Shown here in pieces: positions 32,087 through 41,416 of a stretch of 42,832 nt of DNA. Position 1 is the stretch's first letter. Every line of letters begins with the position of its first letter. Source of the stretch: Oscillospiraceae bacterium (GTDB taxonomy: Bacteria > Bacillota > Clostridia > Oscillospirales > Ruminococcaceae); contig WRCY01000015.1 of NCBI GenBank assembly GCA_009783695.1, positions 1 through 42,832 on the forward strand, written 5' to 3'. Under the pieces are notes generated by a model. The model was given only the letters and a program-made list of their open reading frames with translations, was not told the origin of the DNA and did no database searches. The position numbers were made by a program, and so were the translations under genes.

Positions 32087-32247
32087 GAACATACATTCAA
32101 TAACACTCAACACTCATATTTTGACACATTTTGCGCCACTTTTTGTTAAATTTTCTTGAAATAAACAAATTATTTCTGTGAAAATTTGCCTTAATTGACA
32201 CAAAACTCGCCTAAAATTTGAGTATTTCGGTTATTGAATACAAGTTC
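32087..32247. mobile_element. 161-bp inverted-repeat element inserted in leader copy L
   Basis: The ends match as an imperfect 18-bp inverted repeat (GAAC..  ..ATTCAATAAC against its complement at 32230-32247), flanked by TTA direct repeats (32084-32086 and 32248-32250). The internal sequence is A/T-rich, non-coding and unlike the insert at 30839, yet of exactly the same length and position. Removing it and one TTA restores GGACTTAATGG. Confidence 0.65.
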
Positions 32248-32250
32248 TTA

Positions 32251-35200
32251 ATGGAAATAATAATGAAATTAATAGGTCTTGATGTTGGCTCAACGACAGT
32301 AAAAATCGTTGTGCTTGACGAGGGCGGAACACTAATACATAGCAAGTATCAGCGGCATTATTCGGATATAAAGAAAACCCTCGCGGAAGTGTTGAACGAG
32401 GGGCTCGCAGCCGCCGGCGGCGACAGAACTGCGCGAATTGCGATTACCGGCTCGGGCGGCATTAACGCCGCGAGCTGGCTGGGTCTGCCTTTCGTGCAGG
32501 AGGTCAGCGCGGGTGCGGAGGCGATTCGTAAGTTTATTCCCGAAACAGATGTTGCTATTGAGCTCGGCGGCGAGGACGCAAAGATTACATATATAACGGA
32601 CGGAAAAGTAGATGAGCAGCGCATGAACGGTACCTGTGCCGGCGGCACGGGCGCGTTCATCGACCAGATGGCGGCGCTGCTGAACACGGACGCTGCGGGG
32701 CTTAACGAGCGCGCAAAGGATTTTGATACTATTTATCCGATTGCCTCAAGGTGCGGGGTTTTCGCCAAGAGCGACATTCAGCCGCTGCTCAACGACGGCG
32801 CGCGTAAGGCGGATATTGCGGCTTCTGTATTTCAGTCGGTCGTGAACCAGACTATCAGCGGGCTTGCGTGCGGCAAGCCGATTCGCGGGAAGGTTGCATT
32901 TTTGGGCGGCCCGTTGTTTTACCTTTCGGAATTAAGAAAGCGTTTTGAGGAAACGCTGAAACTAAATTCGGAAAGCATGATTTTCCCCGGCAACGCCAAT
33001 CTTTTTGTAGCGATGGGCGCTGCGGTGTCAGGCTCTGCGCTGGAAACCGCGCTCGATGAGCTGAAAGCGCGCGTGGCACGGCTTTCGGAGGTGGAGGTCC
33101 ACGAGGTTGAGCGGCTTGCACCTTTATTTGAAAGTGAAACAGAGCGCAAGGAATTCATTATTCGCCACGCGAAGGATATAATCCCCGAAGCGTTGCTCAG
33201 CGAGCAGAGCGGCGCCTGCTATCTCGGCGCGGACATGGGCAGCACGACTACAAAAGCTGTGCTGATTAATAAGGACGGCGAAATAATTTTCTCGCATTAC
33301 GACAACAACATGGGCGACCCGCTTAAATCCGTAATGGGGATTTTGAAAGAGATTTATGCAAAACTTCCCGAATCCGCTCATATAGCAAAGGCCTGTGCGA
33401 CCGGCTACGGCGAGCATTTGGTGAAAGCCGCGCTCGGCATTGACTACGGTGAAATTGAAACGATGGCGCATTATAAAGCCGCGCGGCGGCTGCTCCCCGA
33501 CGTTGAATTTATTCTCGATATCGGCGGGCAGGACATGAAGTGTATGCAGGTGAAAAACGGCGAAATCGAATCGGTTCTGCTGAACGAGGCATGCTCTTCA
33601 GGCTGCGGCTCGTTCATAGAAAACTTCGCGAACGCGCTGGACATGACGTCTGCCGAGTTTGCTAAAATAGGTTTAAATGCTGCGAGCCCCGTTGACCTCG
33701 GAAGCCGCTGCACGGTCTTCATGAACTCGCGCGTCAAGCAGGCGCAGAAAGAGGGCGCGAGCGTCGCCGATATTTCGGCGGGACTGTCGTACTCGGTGGT
33801 GAAGAACGCGCTGTTCAAGGTCATAAAAATCCGCGACAGCAGGGAGCTCGGCAAGAGCATAATTGTACAGGGCGGAACGTTTCTGAACGATTCGGTGCTG
33901 CGCGCATTTGAAATGGTGACAGGGCGGGAGGTTTTCCGCCCGGACAAGGCGGGGCTGATGGGCGCGTACGGCGCGGCGCTTACTGCGCTTGAGCGCGACG
34001 ACGAGCAGGGCTCAGGCATTGCGGACTTGGAAAAGTTAGAAGCGCTGACTATAAAGAAAACCACGGCGCGCTGCGGGAAATGTGCAAACAACTGCCTGCT
34101 TACCATCAGTAAGTTTAATGACAATTCGCGCTACATAACCAACAACAGGTGCGAGAAAGGCGATACGGCAAGCAAAAAGAAAAGTGAAGAACTGCTTCCC
34201 GACCTGTACGAGTGGAAGTATAACAGGCTTTTTGATTATTATAAACCGCTCGCAGAGGATAAGGCGAAGCGCGGCGTAGTCGGGATTCCGCGGGTACTGG
34301 GAATGTTTGAGAACTACCCGTTCTGGTTCAGGTTCTTCACTGAGCTCGGCTACAGCGTGAAGCTTTCGCCTCATTCAAGCCGTGAAATATACGACCTGGG
34401 CATGGAAACTATGCCGTCCGAGTCTGTCTGCTACCCCGCGAAGCTCGCGCACGGGCATGTTTACGCGCTCCTTAACGACGGGGTGAAGTTTATATTTATG
34501 CCCAGCCTGCCTTATGAAATGGACGAACGCAGCATTACAGGCGGCGACAATCATTATAACTGCCCAGTAGTCGCGACTTACGGCGAGGTGCTCAGAAACT
34601 GCGTTCCCGAGTTCCGCGAGCATAAAATAAACTTTATGAATCCGTTTCTGCCCATTTACGACAGGGAGCGGATGGCGGAGCGTCTGGTTGAGGAGCTCGA
34701 GCCGCTCGGAATCGGCGGTGCGGAAATCGGCGCGGCTCTCAGTAAAGCATATACAGAAGACGAAAAATTTAAAAACGATGTCCGGCGCAAGGGCGAGGAA
34801 GTGCTCGGTTTATTGCGTAAAACCGGCAGAAAAGGCATAGTGCTTGCGGGACGCCCCTACCACGTTGACCCGGAAATAAACCACGGAATCCCGCAGATGA
34901 TAAGCGGCTACGGCTTTGCGGTGCTGACTGAGGACAGCGTCGCTCACCTGGAGAGTGCAAAACGCCCGCTTAGAATTGTTGACCAGTGGATGTATCACAC
35001 GCGGCTTTATTCGGCGGCGGCGCTGTCCGGGAAAACACCGGAGCTTGAGATGGTGCAGCTGAACTCGTTCGGCTGCGGGCTGGACGCCGTCACGACCGAC
35101 CAGGTGCAGGAGATTATCCAGGGGCACGGCAGGGTTTACACCACGCTCAAAATTGACGAGGTGAATAACCTCGGCGCGGCGCGGATACGCCTCAGGTCAT

Positions 35201-36591
35201 TGGTTTCCGTAATTGAGGAGCGCGAGCGCAAGGGTAAAAACGACCCCGAAAAGTATGACGGTTATAAAAAACCACCGAAATTCACGCAGGAGATGCGCAA
35301 GAATCATACTATTTTGGCGCCGCAGATGTCGCCGATACATTTCGAGCTTGTCGAAGCCGCGTTCCGCTACTGCGGGTATAACCTTGAAATCCTCAAGGAC
35401 TGCGGCAAAGACGCGGTTGATGCGGGGCTCAAGTACGTCAACAACGACTCCTGCTACCCCGCGATTCTGACAGTCGGGCAGTTCATGTCCGCGCTCGAAA
35501 GCGGCAAATACGACTTAAACAGCACGTCGCTGATGATTACGCAGACGGGCGGCGCGTGCCGCGCGACGAACTATGTCGGGCTGTTAAAAAAAGCGCTCGC
35601 CGACGGCGGTTACGGGAATATTCCGCTTATATCGCTGAATTTTGTCGGGCTTGAAAAACAACCGGGCTTCAAAATCACGGCGAAGCTGGCTGTGCGCGGG
35701 TTCATGGCGGTGATTTACGGCGACGTGCTTTGCCGCTGCCTGTACCGCACGCGTCCTTACGAAATGGAAAAAGGTTCCGCAAACAGGCTTTACGAGCAGT
35801 GGAACAGGAAGCTTCGCGAAGATTTAAAATCCATGAACCTGCGTAAATACAAAAAAAATATCAGGCAGATAATAAGGGATTTCGATGAATTGCCGGTGTT
35901 TGATATTAAAAAGCCGCGGGTCGGCTTGGTCGGTGAAATCCTCGTAAAGTATCATCCTGTCGCCAACAACAACGTAATAGATTTAATCGAAAAAGAGGGC
36001 GCGGAGGCTGTAGTGCCGGATTTAATGGGTTTCATCTACTACATATGCGACCACGCCAACTCAAAAGCCGAGCTGCTTACGGTTTCAAAGAAGCGTAAGA
36101 TTTTGTCAAACCTTGCAATCAAAGGCTTCGAGTGGCTGGAGAAGTCGTATTTAAAGGCTTGCGAGGGCACTAAGTTCGGGACGTTCATGAAGATTTCCGA
36201 GATGAGGAAGCTTGTTGACGGCATAGTTTCGACAGGTAACATAGCGGGCGAGGGCTGGTTCCTTTCGGCTGAGATGATTGAGCTCATACACAGCGGCGTG
36301 AATAACATAATCTGCATGCAGCCGTTTGCCTGCCTGCCCAACCACGTCACGGGCAAGGGCATTATCGGCGAACTCAAGCGCCGAAACCCCGAAAGCAACA
36401 TAGTAGCGATTGATTACGACCCGGGGGCATCGGAGGTAAATCAGATTAACAGAATAAAACTAATGCTCGCGCAATGCGACGTACAATGCGACGTACAATG
36501 TACAGTTGACAATGAACAATTGACAATTAATGCGGAATTGACAAGTGATGAGAAAAATGATATAATAGAAAAAGAGCTTATCACAACATAA
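32251..36591 (+). CDS. Giant acyl-CoA dehydratase activase-related protein (two BcrAD/BadFG domains, DUF2229, HgdB-like)
   Basis: 1446 residues from the ATG at 32251 (ATG at 32263 is the alternative). Order: ASKHA ATPase domain 1 ([18 protein letters not shown], cluster-type Cys in [10 protein letters not shown]); domain 2 ([28 protein letters not shown]); a Cys-rich segment ([23 protein letters not shown]); DUF2229; and a C-terminal region resembling the HgdB dehydratase subunit. In 2-hydroxyglutaryl-CoA dehydratase, HgdC-type proteins give one electron to the dehydratase at the cost of ATP through a 4Fe-4S cluster. The fused Firmicutes form is of uncertain substrate. The last 40 residues ([22 protein letters not shown]...) are repeat-derived. 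Confidence 0.9.
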   Translation: MEIIMKLIGLDVGSTTVKIVVLDEGGTLIHSKYQRHYSDIKKTLAEVLNEGLAAAGGDRTARIAITGSGGINAASWLGLPFVQEVSAGAEAIRKFIPETDVAIELGGEDAKITYITDGKVDEQRMNGTCAGGTGAFIDQMAALLNTDAAGLNERAKDFDTIYPIASRCGVFAKSDIQPLLNDGARKADIAASVFQSVVNQTISGLACGKPIRGKVAFLGGPLFYLSELRKRFEETLKLNSESMIFPGNANLFVAMGAAVSGSALETALDELKARVARLSEVEVHEVERLAPLFESETERKEFIIRHAKDIIPEALLSEQSGACYLGADMGSTTTKAVLINKDGEIIFSHYDNNMGDPLKSVMGILKEIYAKLPESAHIAKACATGYGEHLVKAALGIDYGEIETMAHYKAARRLLPDVEFILDIGGQDMKCMQVKNGEIESVLLNEACSSGCGSFIENFANALDMTSAEFAKIGLNAASPVDLGSRCTVFMNSRVKQAQKEGASVADISAGLSYSVVKNALFKVIKIRDSRELGKSIIVQGGTFLNDSVLRAFEMVTGREVFRPDKAGLMGAYGAALTALERDDEQGSGIADLEKLEALTIKKTTARCGKCANNCLLTISKFNDNSRYITNNRCEKGDTASKKKSEELLPDLYEWKYNRLFDYYKPLAEDKAKRGVVGIPRVLGMFENYPFWFRFFTELGYSVKLSPHSSREIYDLGMETMPSESVCYPAKLAHGHVYALLNDGVKFIFMPSLPYEMDERSITGGDNHYNCPVVATYGEVLRNCVPEFREHKINFMNPFLPIYDRERMAERLVEELEPLGIGGAEIGAALSKAYTEDEKFKNDVRRKGEEVLGLLRKTGRKGIVLAGRPYHVDPEINHGIPQMISGYGFAVLTEDSVAHLESAKRPLRIVDQWMYHTRLYSAAALSGKTPELEMVQLNSFGCGLDAVTTDQVQEIIQGHGRVYTTLKIDEVNNLGAARIRLRSLVSVIEERERKGKNDPEKYDGYKKPPKFTQEMRKNHTILAPQMSPIHFELVEAAFRYCGYNLEILKDCGKDAVDAGLKYVNNDSCYPAILTVGQFMSALESGKYDLNSTSLMITQTGGACRATNYVGLLKKALADGGYGNIPLISLNFVGLEKQPGFKITAKLAVRGFMAVIYGDVLCRCLYRTRPYEMEKGSANRLYEQWNRKLREDLKSMNLRKYKKNIRQIIRDFDELPVFDIKKPRVGLVGEILVKYHPVANNNVIDLIEKEGAEAVVPDLMGFIYYICDHANSKAELLTVSKKRKILSNLAIKGFEWLEKSYLKACEGTKFGTFMKISEMRKLVDGIVSTGNIAGEGWFLSAEMIELIHSGVNNIICMQPFACLPNHVTGKGIIGELKRRNPESNIVAIDYDPGASEVNQINRIKLMLAQCDVQCDVQCTVDNEQLTINAELTSDEKNDIIEKELITT
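36480..36540 (+). repeat. ACAAT-type repeat inside the end of the giant gene
   Basis: GCGACGTACAAT twice, then TTGACAATGAACAATTGACA and related units, all translated in frame. They add about 20 residues and a low-complexity tail to the protein. Confidence 0.7.
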
Positions 36592-36647
36592 ATTACATTA
36601 TAACCAACCCCGGGCGAACCGGAGATGAGCAGAAACGCAAAACAGCG

Positions 36648-36719
36648 CAATTAAACCCGGGTGAATCGGGGAAAACGAAACTAATCAAAATAATTTTGTT
36701 AAGAAAGGACAAAGGTAAA
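36648..36719 (+). promoter_or_regulatory. Diverged hairpin-SD leader element, copy M (before the SPFH gene)
   Basis: TGAATCGGGGAAAACGAAAC, then TTAAGAAAGGACAAAGG before the ATG. The inner right arm is lost. A partial second copy (GGGCGAACCGG, 36611 on) lies upstream. Confidence 0.6.
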
Positions 36720-37640
36720 ATGGCAGAAATTAAGTTTTCAACAGGTGGCGGCAATAACATGAATATCGACGGAAAGTCGACAAAAAAGTGGACGATTATA
36801 ATTTTAATCGTAATCGGCGCGGCAATTCTGCTTTTTAATTGCTTTGCAATTGTAGAAGAGGGTTACATCGGCGTGAGATACCGTCTTGGCGCAGTAGTTC
36901 AGGACGACCTTGTGCCCGGGCTTAACTTTAAGATTCCTTTTATCGAAGAAATCAGAATGGTTGAGATGAGAAATCAGATTTACACGTTTGAGGGAGATGC
37001 GTACACGCGCGACACGCAGCGGGTTAATAATCTGAGAATCAAGCTGACCTACCGCTATGACCCGAACTTTATGACCGAGCTTATTCAGCGTGTCGGTATT
37101 ATAAATATTGAAGCGCGTTATCTTGTTCCGCACGTTCAGAAAATTTCACGCGACACTATCGGCAGAACCAACGCGGAACGGCTTGTTCAGTCGCGCGGGG
37201 ATATACAGTTTGAAATACAGGAAACGCTTGAGCGGGAGCTTGCGCCTTTCGGGATTATCGTGACTGCGGTTGCAATTGAAAATATCGCTTTTGAATCGGA
37301 ATTTGAAGAATCCATTCAAAGAAAAGTAATCGCCGAGCAGGACGCGCTCCGCATGGAAAATGTAACCGTCATGCGTGAAGAAGAAGCCAAGCAGGTGGTT
37401 ATTGCCGCTGAAGCGAGAGCGGAGAGCGCGATTATTGAAGCGGAAGCCGAAGCGCGCGCAATCGAGATGATTCAGCAGCAAATCGCGCAGAACCGCGAGT
37501 ATATCGAGTATCTTAAAATTGTCCAGTGGAACGGCATACTGCCGCAGGTCATCGGAGATGGCGTAAACCCGTTCGTAGTGCTCGGCAGTGAAAACATACC
37601 GGCACAAAGACCGGCACAAACTCCCGTTGAGCAGCAGTAA
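36720..37640 (+). CDS. SPFH/prohibitin-family membrane protein
   Basis: 306 residues from the ATG at 36720. One N-terminal membrane segment (WTIIILIVIGAAILLFNCFAIV) is followed by the SPFH (band 7) domain (EEGYIGVRYRLGAVVQDDLVPGLNFKIPF) and a long helical, Ala/Glu-rich stretch (EEAKQVVIAAEARAESAIIEAEAEARAIEMI). Such proteins form ring-like membrane assemblies that modulate proteases or lipid domains. It is followed at once by pcrA (stop and ATG adjacent), an arrangement that implies co-transcription. Confidence 0.92.
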   Translation: MAEIKFSTGGGNNMNIDGKSTKKWTIIILIVIGAAILLFNCFAIVEEGYIGVRYRLGAVVQDDLVPGLNFKIPFIEEIRMVEMRNQIYTFEGDAYTRDTQRVNNLRIKLTYRYDPNFMTELIQRVGIINIEARYLVPHVQKISRDTIGRTNAERLVQSRGDIQFEIQETLERELAPFGIIVTAVAIENIAFESEFEESIQRKVIAEQDALRMENVTVMREEEAKQVVIAAEARAESAIIEAEAEARAIEMIQQQIAQNREYIEYLKIVQWNGILPQVIGDGVNPFVVLGSENIPAQRPAQTPVEQQ

Positions 37641-39842
37641 ATGGACTTAAATAACATCAACGATAAGCAGAAGGAAGCCGTGCTCCGCACCGAGGGAGCA
37701 GTGCTCATCATCGCGGGGGCAGGCAGCGGCAAAACGACAGTCCTCTGTTACCGAATCGCGCATATTATAAAGCAGGGGCTTGCACCTCCCTGGCGGATAT
37801 TAGCAGTAACTTTCACAAACAAGGCGGCGGCTGAACTTAAAAGCCGCCTTCTTGCTATGGAAATAGAAAATGCCGGGGATATTTGGGCGGGGACGTTCCA
37901 CTCGACCTGCGTAAAGATTTTACGGCGCGGGATTGACCTCATCGGCTTTAAAAGCAACTTCACAATTTACGACGCGGACGACAGCCTGCGGGTGATTAAG
38001 GCGTGCATGTCCGACCTTAACATGTCGGACAAGTCGTGGAATCCCAAACAGATTCAAGGCGTTATTTCAGGAGCGAAGGACAAGCTGCAGCTCCCCGAAG
38101 AGTTCAACGTTTACAGAGACGGCAAGCCGGACTATATGCTTGAAAAAATCGGGGCGGTATACGGCTCGTATCAGAAGCGGCTCAAAGCCGCGAACGCGCT
38201 TGACTTTGACGACTTGATTATGAAGACGGTCGAGCTGCTTGAAACTGCGCCGGAAGTGCTTGACAAGTGGCGGCGGCAGTTTAAATACATAATGGTTGAC
38301 GAGTATCAGGATACCAACCATGCGCAGTATAAGCTGATTTCGCTCTTGGCGGGCGGCAATGCGGCTTCAACGGGCAAATCACAGGGAAACTTGTGCGTTG
38401 TGGGGGACGAAGACCAGAGTATTTACAGGTTCCGGGGCGCGACTATTGAAAATATCCTCTCGTTTGAAGAGGAGTTTAATGCGCACACAGTTAAGCTTGA
38501 GCAGAATTACCGCAGTACAGAAACGATTCTTGAAGCGGCGAATGCAGTTATCAAAAACAACACGCAGCGTAAAAATAAAACGCTCTGGTCGAAGCTCGGT
38601 GAGGGCGAGAAAATTGAAATCCGGACGTTTTTGAGCGAAAAGCGCGAAGCCGATTTTATAAAAGAAACTGTCATGAACGGCGTAGCGGACGGCAAGAAAT
38701 ATTCTGATTATTTAGTGCTTTACCGCATGAACGCGCAGTCGCGGACGGCCGAGCTTGCGCTGGCGGCATCGGGCATACCATACAGGATTATCGGCGGCGT
38801 GCGCTTCTATGAGCGTAAGGAAATCAAGGATATACTTGCGTATTTAAGCGTCATTGAAAATCCCGGCGACATTGTGCGGCTGCGGCGGGTGATTAACGTC
38901 CCTAAGCGCGGAATCGGCGATGCTACTCAGGCCGAGGTTGAAAATATCGCACTGGGGCTGGGAATAACACCGGTTGAAGTCATGGAGCGGGCGGCGGAAT
39001 TCGGCACGCTCGTAAAGAAAGTAAAGCCCCTTACGGCACTTGCGGCAATGTTTAAGGATTTGGGCGACAGTGGACGCTATCTGCCCGATTTAATCGATGA
39101 CATCTGCGAGCAGAGCGGATACCTTGAAATGCTTAAAAACGAGGGCGACGAGGGAGAAGTGCGGCTACAGAATATAGCCGAGCTTAAATCTGCTGCGATT
39201 AGCTTTTGTGAGGATAATATTGATGCAGGTTTGCCGGAGTTTTTAGAGCAGGCGGCGTTAATCGCCGACATGGACAGCTTTGAATCGGGCGAGGAGCGGG
39301 TTGTGCTCATGACGATGCACTCGGCGAAAGGCTTGGAATTTGATACGGTGTTCATAGTCGGCGCGGAGGAGAACATTTTCCCGTCTTACCGCAGCGCAGC
39401 CGACCCGCTCGAAGTCGAGGAGGAACGGCGGCTCGCCTATGTTGCGATTACCCGTGCGAAAAGAAAGCTTTACGTCACCAACGCCAAAGAAAGGCTGCTG
39501 TTCGGGCAGACGCAGCGCAACCGTATTTCGCGGTTTATAAAGGAGATTCCGCCGGAGCTGACAATTACGGAAACCGAGGATATGCCGATTTTTGTGAAGC
39601 CTGTGCGCGCCAAGCCGGATTTTACGCAGATAAGCGGCTTCGACAGGAAGCGCAATGCGCAAAATACGCCGAAGCAGGATGTTACCTATGCGGACGGCGA
39701 ACGGGTAAGACACAGGATTTTCGGCGAGGGCACGATTATAGACGTGAGTCCGATGGGCGGGGACTCTCTGCTTGAGATTATATTCGACAAGGTGGGGACG
39801 AAGAAAATCATGGCGAACTTCGCGGGGGTTGTAAAAATATAA
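37641..39842 (+). CDS. pcrA: UvrD/PcrA-type DNA helicase
   Basis: 733 residues, superfamily-1A helicase. It has the Q motif (LNNINDKQKEAVLRTEGAVLIIAGAGSGKTT, Walker A AGSGKT), motif Ia (VTFTNKAAAEL), DEYQDTN (motif II), GDEDQSIYRFRGA (III), QNYRSTETIL (IV), MTMHSAKGLEFDTVFIVGAEENIFP (V) and EEERRLAYVAITRAKRKLYV (VI). The C-terminal ~60 residues (VTYADGERVRHRIFGEGTIIDVSP) are the Tudor-like domain that binds RNA polymerase in PcrA. It unwinds 3'-5' in repair and clears transcription complexes. Slightly shorter than B. subtilis PcrA. Confidence 0.95.
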   Translation: MDLNNINDKQKEAVLRTEGAVLIIAGAGSGKTTVLCYRIAHIIKQGLAPPWRILAVTFTNKAAAELKSRLLAMEIENAGDIWAGTFHSTCVKILRRGIDLIGFKSNFTIYDADDSLRVIKACMSDLNMSDKSWNPKQIQGVISGAKDKLQLPEEFNVYRDGKPDYMLEKIGAVYGSYQKRLKAANALDFDDLIMKTVELLETAPEVLDKWRRQFKYIMVDEYQDTNHAQYKLISLLAGGNAASTGKSQGNLCVVGDEDQSIYRFRGATIENILSFEEEFNAHTVKLEQNYRSTETILEAANAVIKNNTQRKNKTLWSKLGEGEKIEIRTFLSEKREADFIKETVMNGVADGKKYSDYLVLYRMNAQSRTAELALAASGIPYRIIGGVRFYERKEIKDILAYLSVIENPGDIVRLRRVINVPKRGIGDATQAEVENIALGLGITPVEVMERAAEFGTLVKKVKPLTALAAMFKDLGDSGRYLPDLIDDICEQSGYLEMLKNEGDEGEVRLQNIAELKSAAISFCEDNIDAGLPEFLEQAALIADMDSFESGEERVVLMTMHSAKGLEFDTVFIVGAEENIFPSYRSAADPLEVEEERRLAYVAITRAKRKLYVTNAKERLLFGQTQRNRISRFIKEIPPELTITETEDMPIFVKPVRAKPDFTQISGFDRKRNAQNTPKQDVTYADGERVRHRIFGEGTIIDVSPMGGDSLLEIIFDKVGTKKIMANFAGVVKI

Positions 39843-39848
39843 AAACAA

Positions 39849-39871
39849 GCCGGCTTTTTTAAAAAGCCGGC
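39849..39871 (+). terminator. Terminator of pcrA
   Basis: GCCGGCTTTTT / AAAAAGCCGGC, an 11-bp perfect inverted repeat with a one-base centre, followed by GTTTTT a few bases on. It can act in both directions. Confidence 0.75.
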
Positions 39872-39876
39872 CTGCG

Positions 39877-39900
39877 TTTTTCAAGTTAATCGACTATATA
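39877..39900. repeat. Solo end of the palindrome-island element
   Basis: TTTTTCAAGTTAATCGACTA plus TATA matches the right terminal repeat of the island at 29706-30053 (one base different over 24). No second end is near. It may be a deletion remnant. Confidence 0.65.
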
Positions 39901-39973
39901 ATACTAATATCCGATAAAACAATGACAAGATTTGCAAAGCTGTCGATGTTTTAATTGGATGTTAATATAAGGT

Positions 39974-40354
39974 TTAATAATCCTTGTCGTTCCTTGCATT
40001 TATGAATGATACAGGAATCAATGCAATGTAAAGAACAAGCTTTGTCCAGAGGAAAATCGTGAACCTCAGAACACCTTCGTACTCAACCTCCGTCCAAATC
40101 ATAAAGATGATTACCGAAAGAAGCCCTGCAATGGATACAATGCCCGAAAAGACGGACTTGTTTTTAAGAAATGACACGATAAGCAGCACGACAGGAATAA
40201 TCAACAGCACGAAAACGAGCGGCTTGCTGTTGTCAGTGCCTATTTCCCAGCCGGAAAAGCCGTCGTCGAAGCCTGTTAGGGAGCCGCAGCTGACCAGCGG
40301 GAAGAAAAACAGCAGGATAAGCGCGAGTGCACCGATTTTTATGAACATTCTCAT
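39974..40354 (-). CDS. Small lipoprotein-like membrane protein, unknown
   Basis: 126 residues from the ATG at 40354, preceded by GAGG. The longer frame (to 40420) begins inside the -35 box of the promoter. A signal with a lipobox-like LVSC (Cys near 17) is followed by three hydrophobic segments (VFVLLIIPVVLLIVSFL, VFSGIVSIAGLLSVIIFMIW, FTIFLWTKLVLYIALIPVSFI). The family is not recognised. It is a single-gene unit with its own promoter. Confidence 0.7.
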   Translation of the reverse strand: MRMFIKIGALALILLFFFPLVSCGSLTGFDDGFSGWEIGTDNSKPLVFVLLIIPVVLLIVSFLKNKSVFSGIVSIAGLLSVIIFMIWTEVEYEGVLRFTIFLWTKLVLYIALIPVSFINARNDKDY

Positions 40355-40391
40355 TACATTACCTCGTTTCTTGATTTTATTTGCTTTCCAT

Positions 40392-40420
40392 ATTTTATCA
40401 TATATTCTGTATAATGTCAA
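40392..40420 (-). promoter_or_regulatory. Promoter of the small lipoprotein-like gene
   Basis: TTGACA (40420-40415), 17 bases, TAAAAT (40397-40392) on the minus strand. Confidence 0.75.
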
Positions 40421-40455
40421 GAAGTAGTTTTATGAAAAAATGCGTCTTTTTTTAT

Positions 40456-40479
40456 CACCATTTGTAAGACTTGTGCATA
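40456..40479 (+). promoter_or_regulatory. Possible mother-cell (sigma-K/E type) promoter
   Basis: CACC (40456-40459), 16 bases, CATA (40476-40479, context GCATATGCTGA). This loosely fits the late mother-cell consensus and lies about 75 bases before the coat-like gene. No sigma-A promoter is visible there. Confidence 0.35.
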
Positions 40480-40551
40480 TGCTGAAGCAGTGGAGATTGG
40501 CGAAAGCTGTCGAAACTGACAGAATATTAGCGAAAGTGAGGAAAAAAGCAA

Positions 40552-40860
40552 ATGGGTTGTGAAAGATTAAACGGTTGCGGAGATAGACGGGAGTTCAACT
40601 GCCCTAATAACAGAAGGGTAATTAACCACCGTCATATAGTCAATCACAGGCATGACGAGATTCACGAATACGATATTATTCATCAGCATGACCATCATAT
40701 TTTTGATGTAGTCAGAGTTCGTGAAGAGCACAGGCATCATGACCACAGAAGGCATAGACCTGATTATTGCAGAAATAATGATAACTGCGAAATAGTCAAC
40801 AACGGCGGCACAGTCGAAGACCGCGGCGACAGCGAAGGCTTTGAAAACAACTGTCAGTAA
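40552..40860 (+). CDS. His-rich CotD-like spore coat protein
   Basis: 102 residues, very rich in His, Arg, Asp and Asn, with paired HxH motifs (VINHRHIVNHRHDEIHEYDIIHQHDHHIFDVVRVREEHRHH) and several Cys. The pattern resembles CotD-type inner coat proteins and their clostridial relatives. It has no signal peptide or membrane segment. A GAGG precedes the ATG by about 10 bases, and a strong terminator follows. Metal binding (zinc, copper) is possible. The assignment rests on composition and motif spacing only. Confidence 0.6.
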   Translation: MGCERLNGCGDRREFNCPNNRRVINHRHIVNHRHDEIHEYDIIHQHDHHIFDVVRVREEHRHHDHRRHRPDYCRNNDNCEIVNNGGTVEDRGDSEGFENNCQ

Positions 40861-40871
40861 TGTCTTAAAAG

Positions 40872-40904
40872 AGACAGGAGCGGGGTTAACACCCGCTCCT
40901 GTCT
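40872..40904. terminator. Bidirectional terminator between convergent genes
   Basis: AGACAGGAGCGGG / CCCGCTCCTGTCT, a 13-bp perfect stem with a 7-base loop. The minus-strand gene's stop codon (TAA, 40888-40886) lies in the loop, so the stem codes for that protein's last residues. Confidence 0.8.
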
Positions 40905-41416
40905 AATTTTCTAAGCAGCCGTGAAAACGGAACGATTAAAATTCCTGCAGTAAAATTGCTGATGGCATAGCCTATATCGGTGGGCAGCCCCGCGGCGACC
41001 CAGACGATGGTTTGCTTCAAAGTCAGCCCGAACATAGCCGCCTGGACCGGCGCGTACAGCACACCGAATGACAGCCCGAACAGCCCGCACAGCACCGCAT
41101 AAACCGGGACGAGCGCTTTTCGGGGAAGCTTTGATTCCAGCTTTCCCGCGAGCATGAAAATTCCCCAGAGCGGAAGCCATATGTACAAATAAGGCAGGTT
41201 CCACGGAAAGAAGCCGTAATACACCAGGAAAAGCAGAACGTAGACATAAATCGGAATCAATGCACGCCAGCGGTAAGCCAGCGTAATCGTGGCTATAAAA
41301 AACATAACGAGCTGCACGCCGGGAATCCCGTATAAAACTATTTGCGATGCAAGGATTATGGTTGCGAGCATGGCAAATACTGTTAAATCACGAAGCTTCC
41401 GTGTAGATGAACGCAT
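40886..41416 (-). CDS. ECF transporter S-component-like membrane protein
   Basis: 176 residues with five or six membrane segments, a short basic N-terminus (MRSSTRKLRDLTVFAMLATII) and ECF S-component-like features (PGVQLVMFFIATITLAY, GLPTDIGYAISNFTAGILI). Such proteins bind a vitamin and work with a shared EcfA-EcfT energy module (family knowledge). It starts inside the end of the DUF4430 gene (29-base overlap), after AGAGGG. The probable cobalamin riboswitch in front of the pair points to a cobalamin or corrinoid substrate. Confidence 0.8.
   Translation of the reverse strand: MRSSTRKLRDLTVFAMLATIILASQIVLYGIPGVQLVMFFIATITLAYRWRALIPIYVYVLLFLVYYGFFPWNLPYLYIWLPLWGIFMLAGKLESKLPRKALVPVYAVLCGLFGLSFGVLYAPVQAAMFGLTLKQTIVWVAAGLPTDIGYAISNFTAGILIVPFSRLLRKLDRSGC

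Noticed and set aside
4455-36719. Leader element as a known riboswitch or T-box
   Set aside because: There is no specifier loop, no known aptamer core and no terminator; it precedes functionally unrelated genes.
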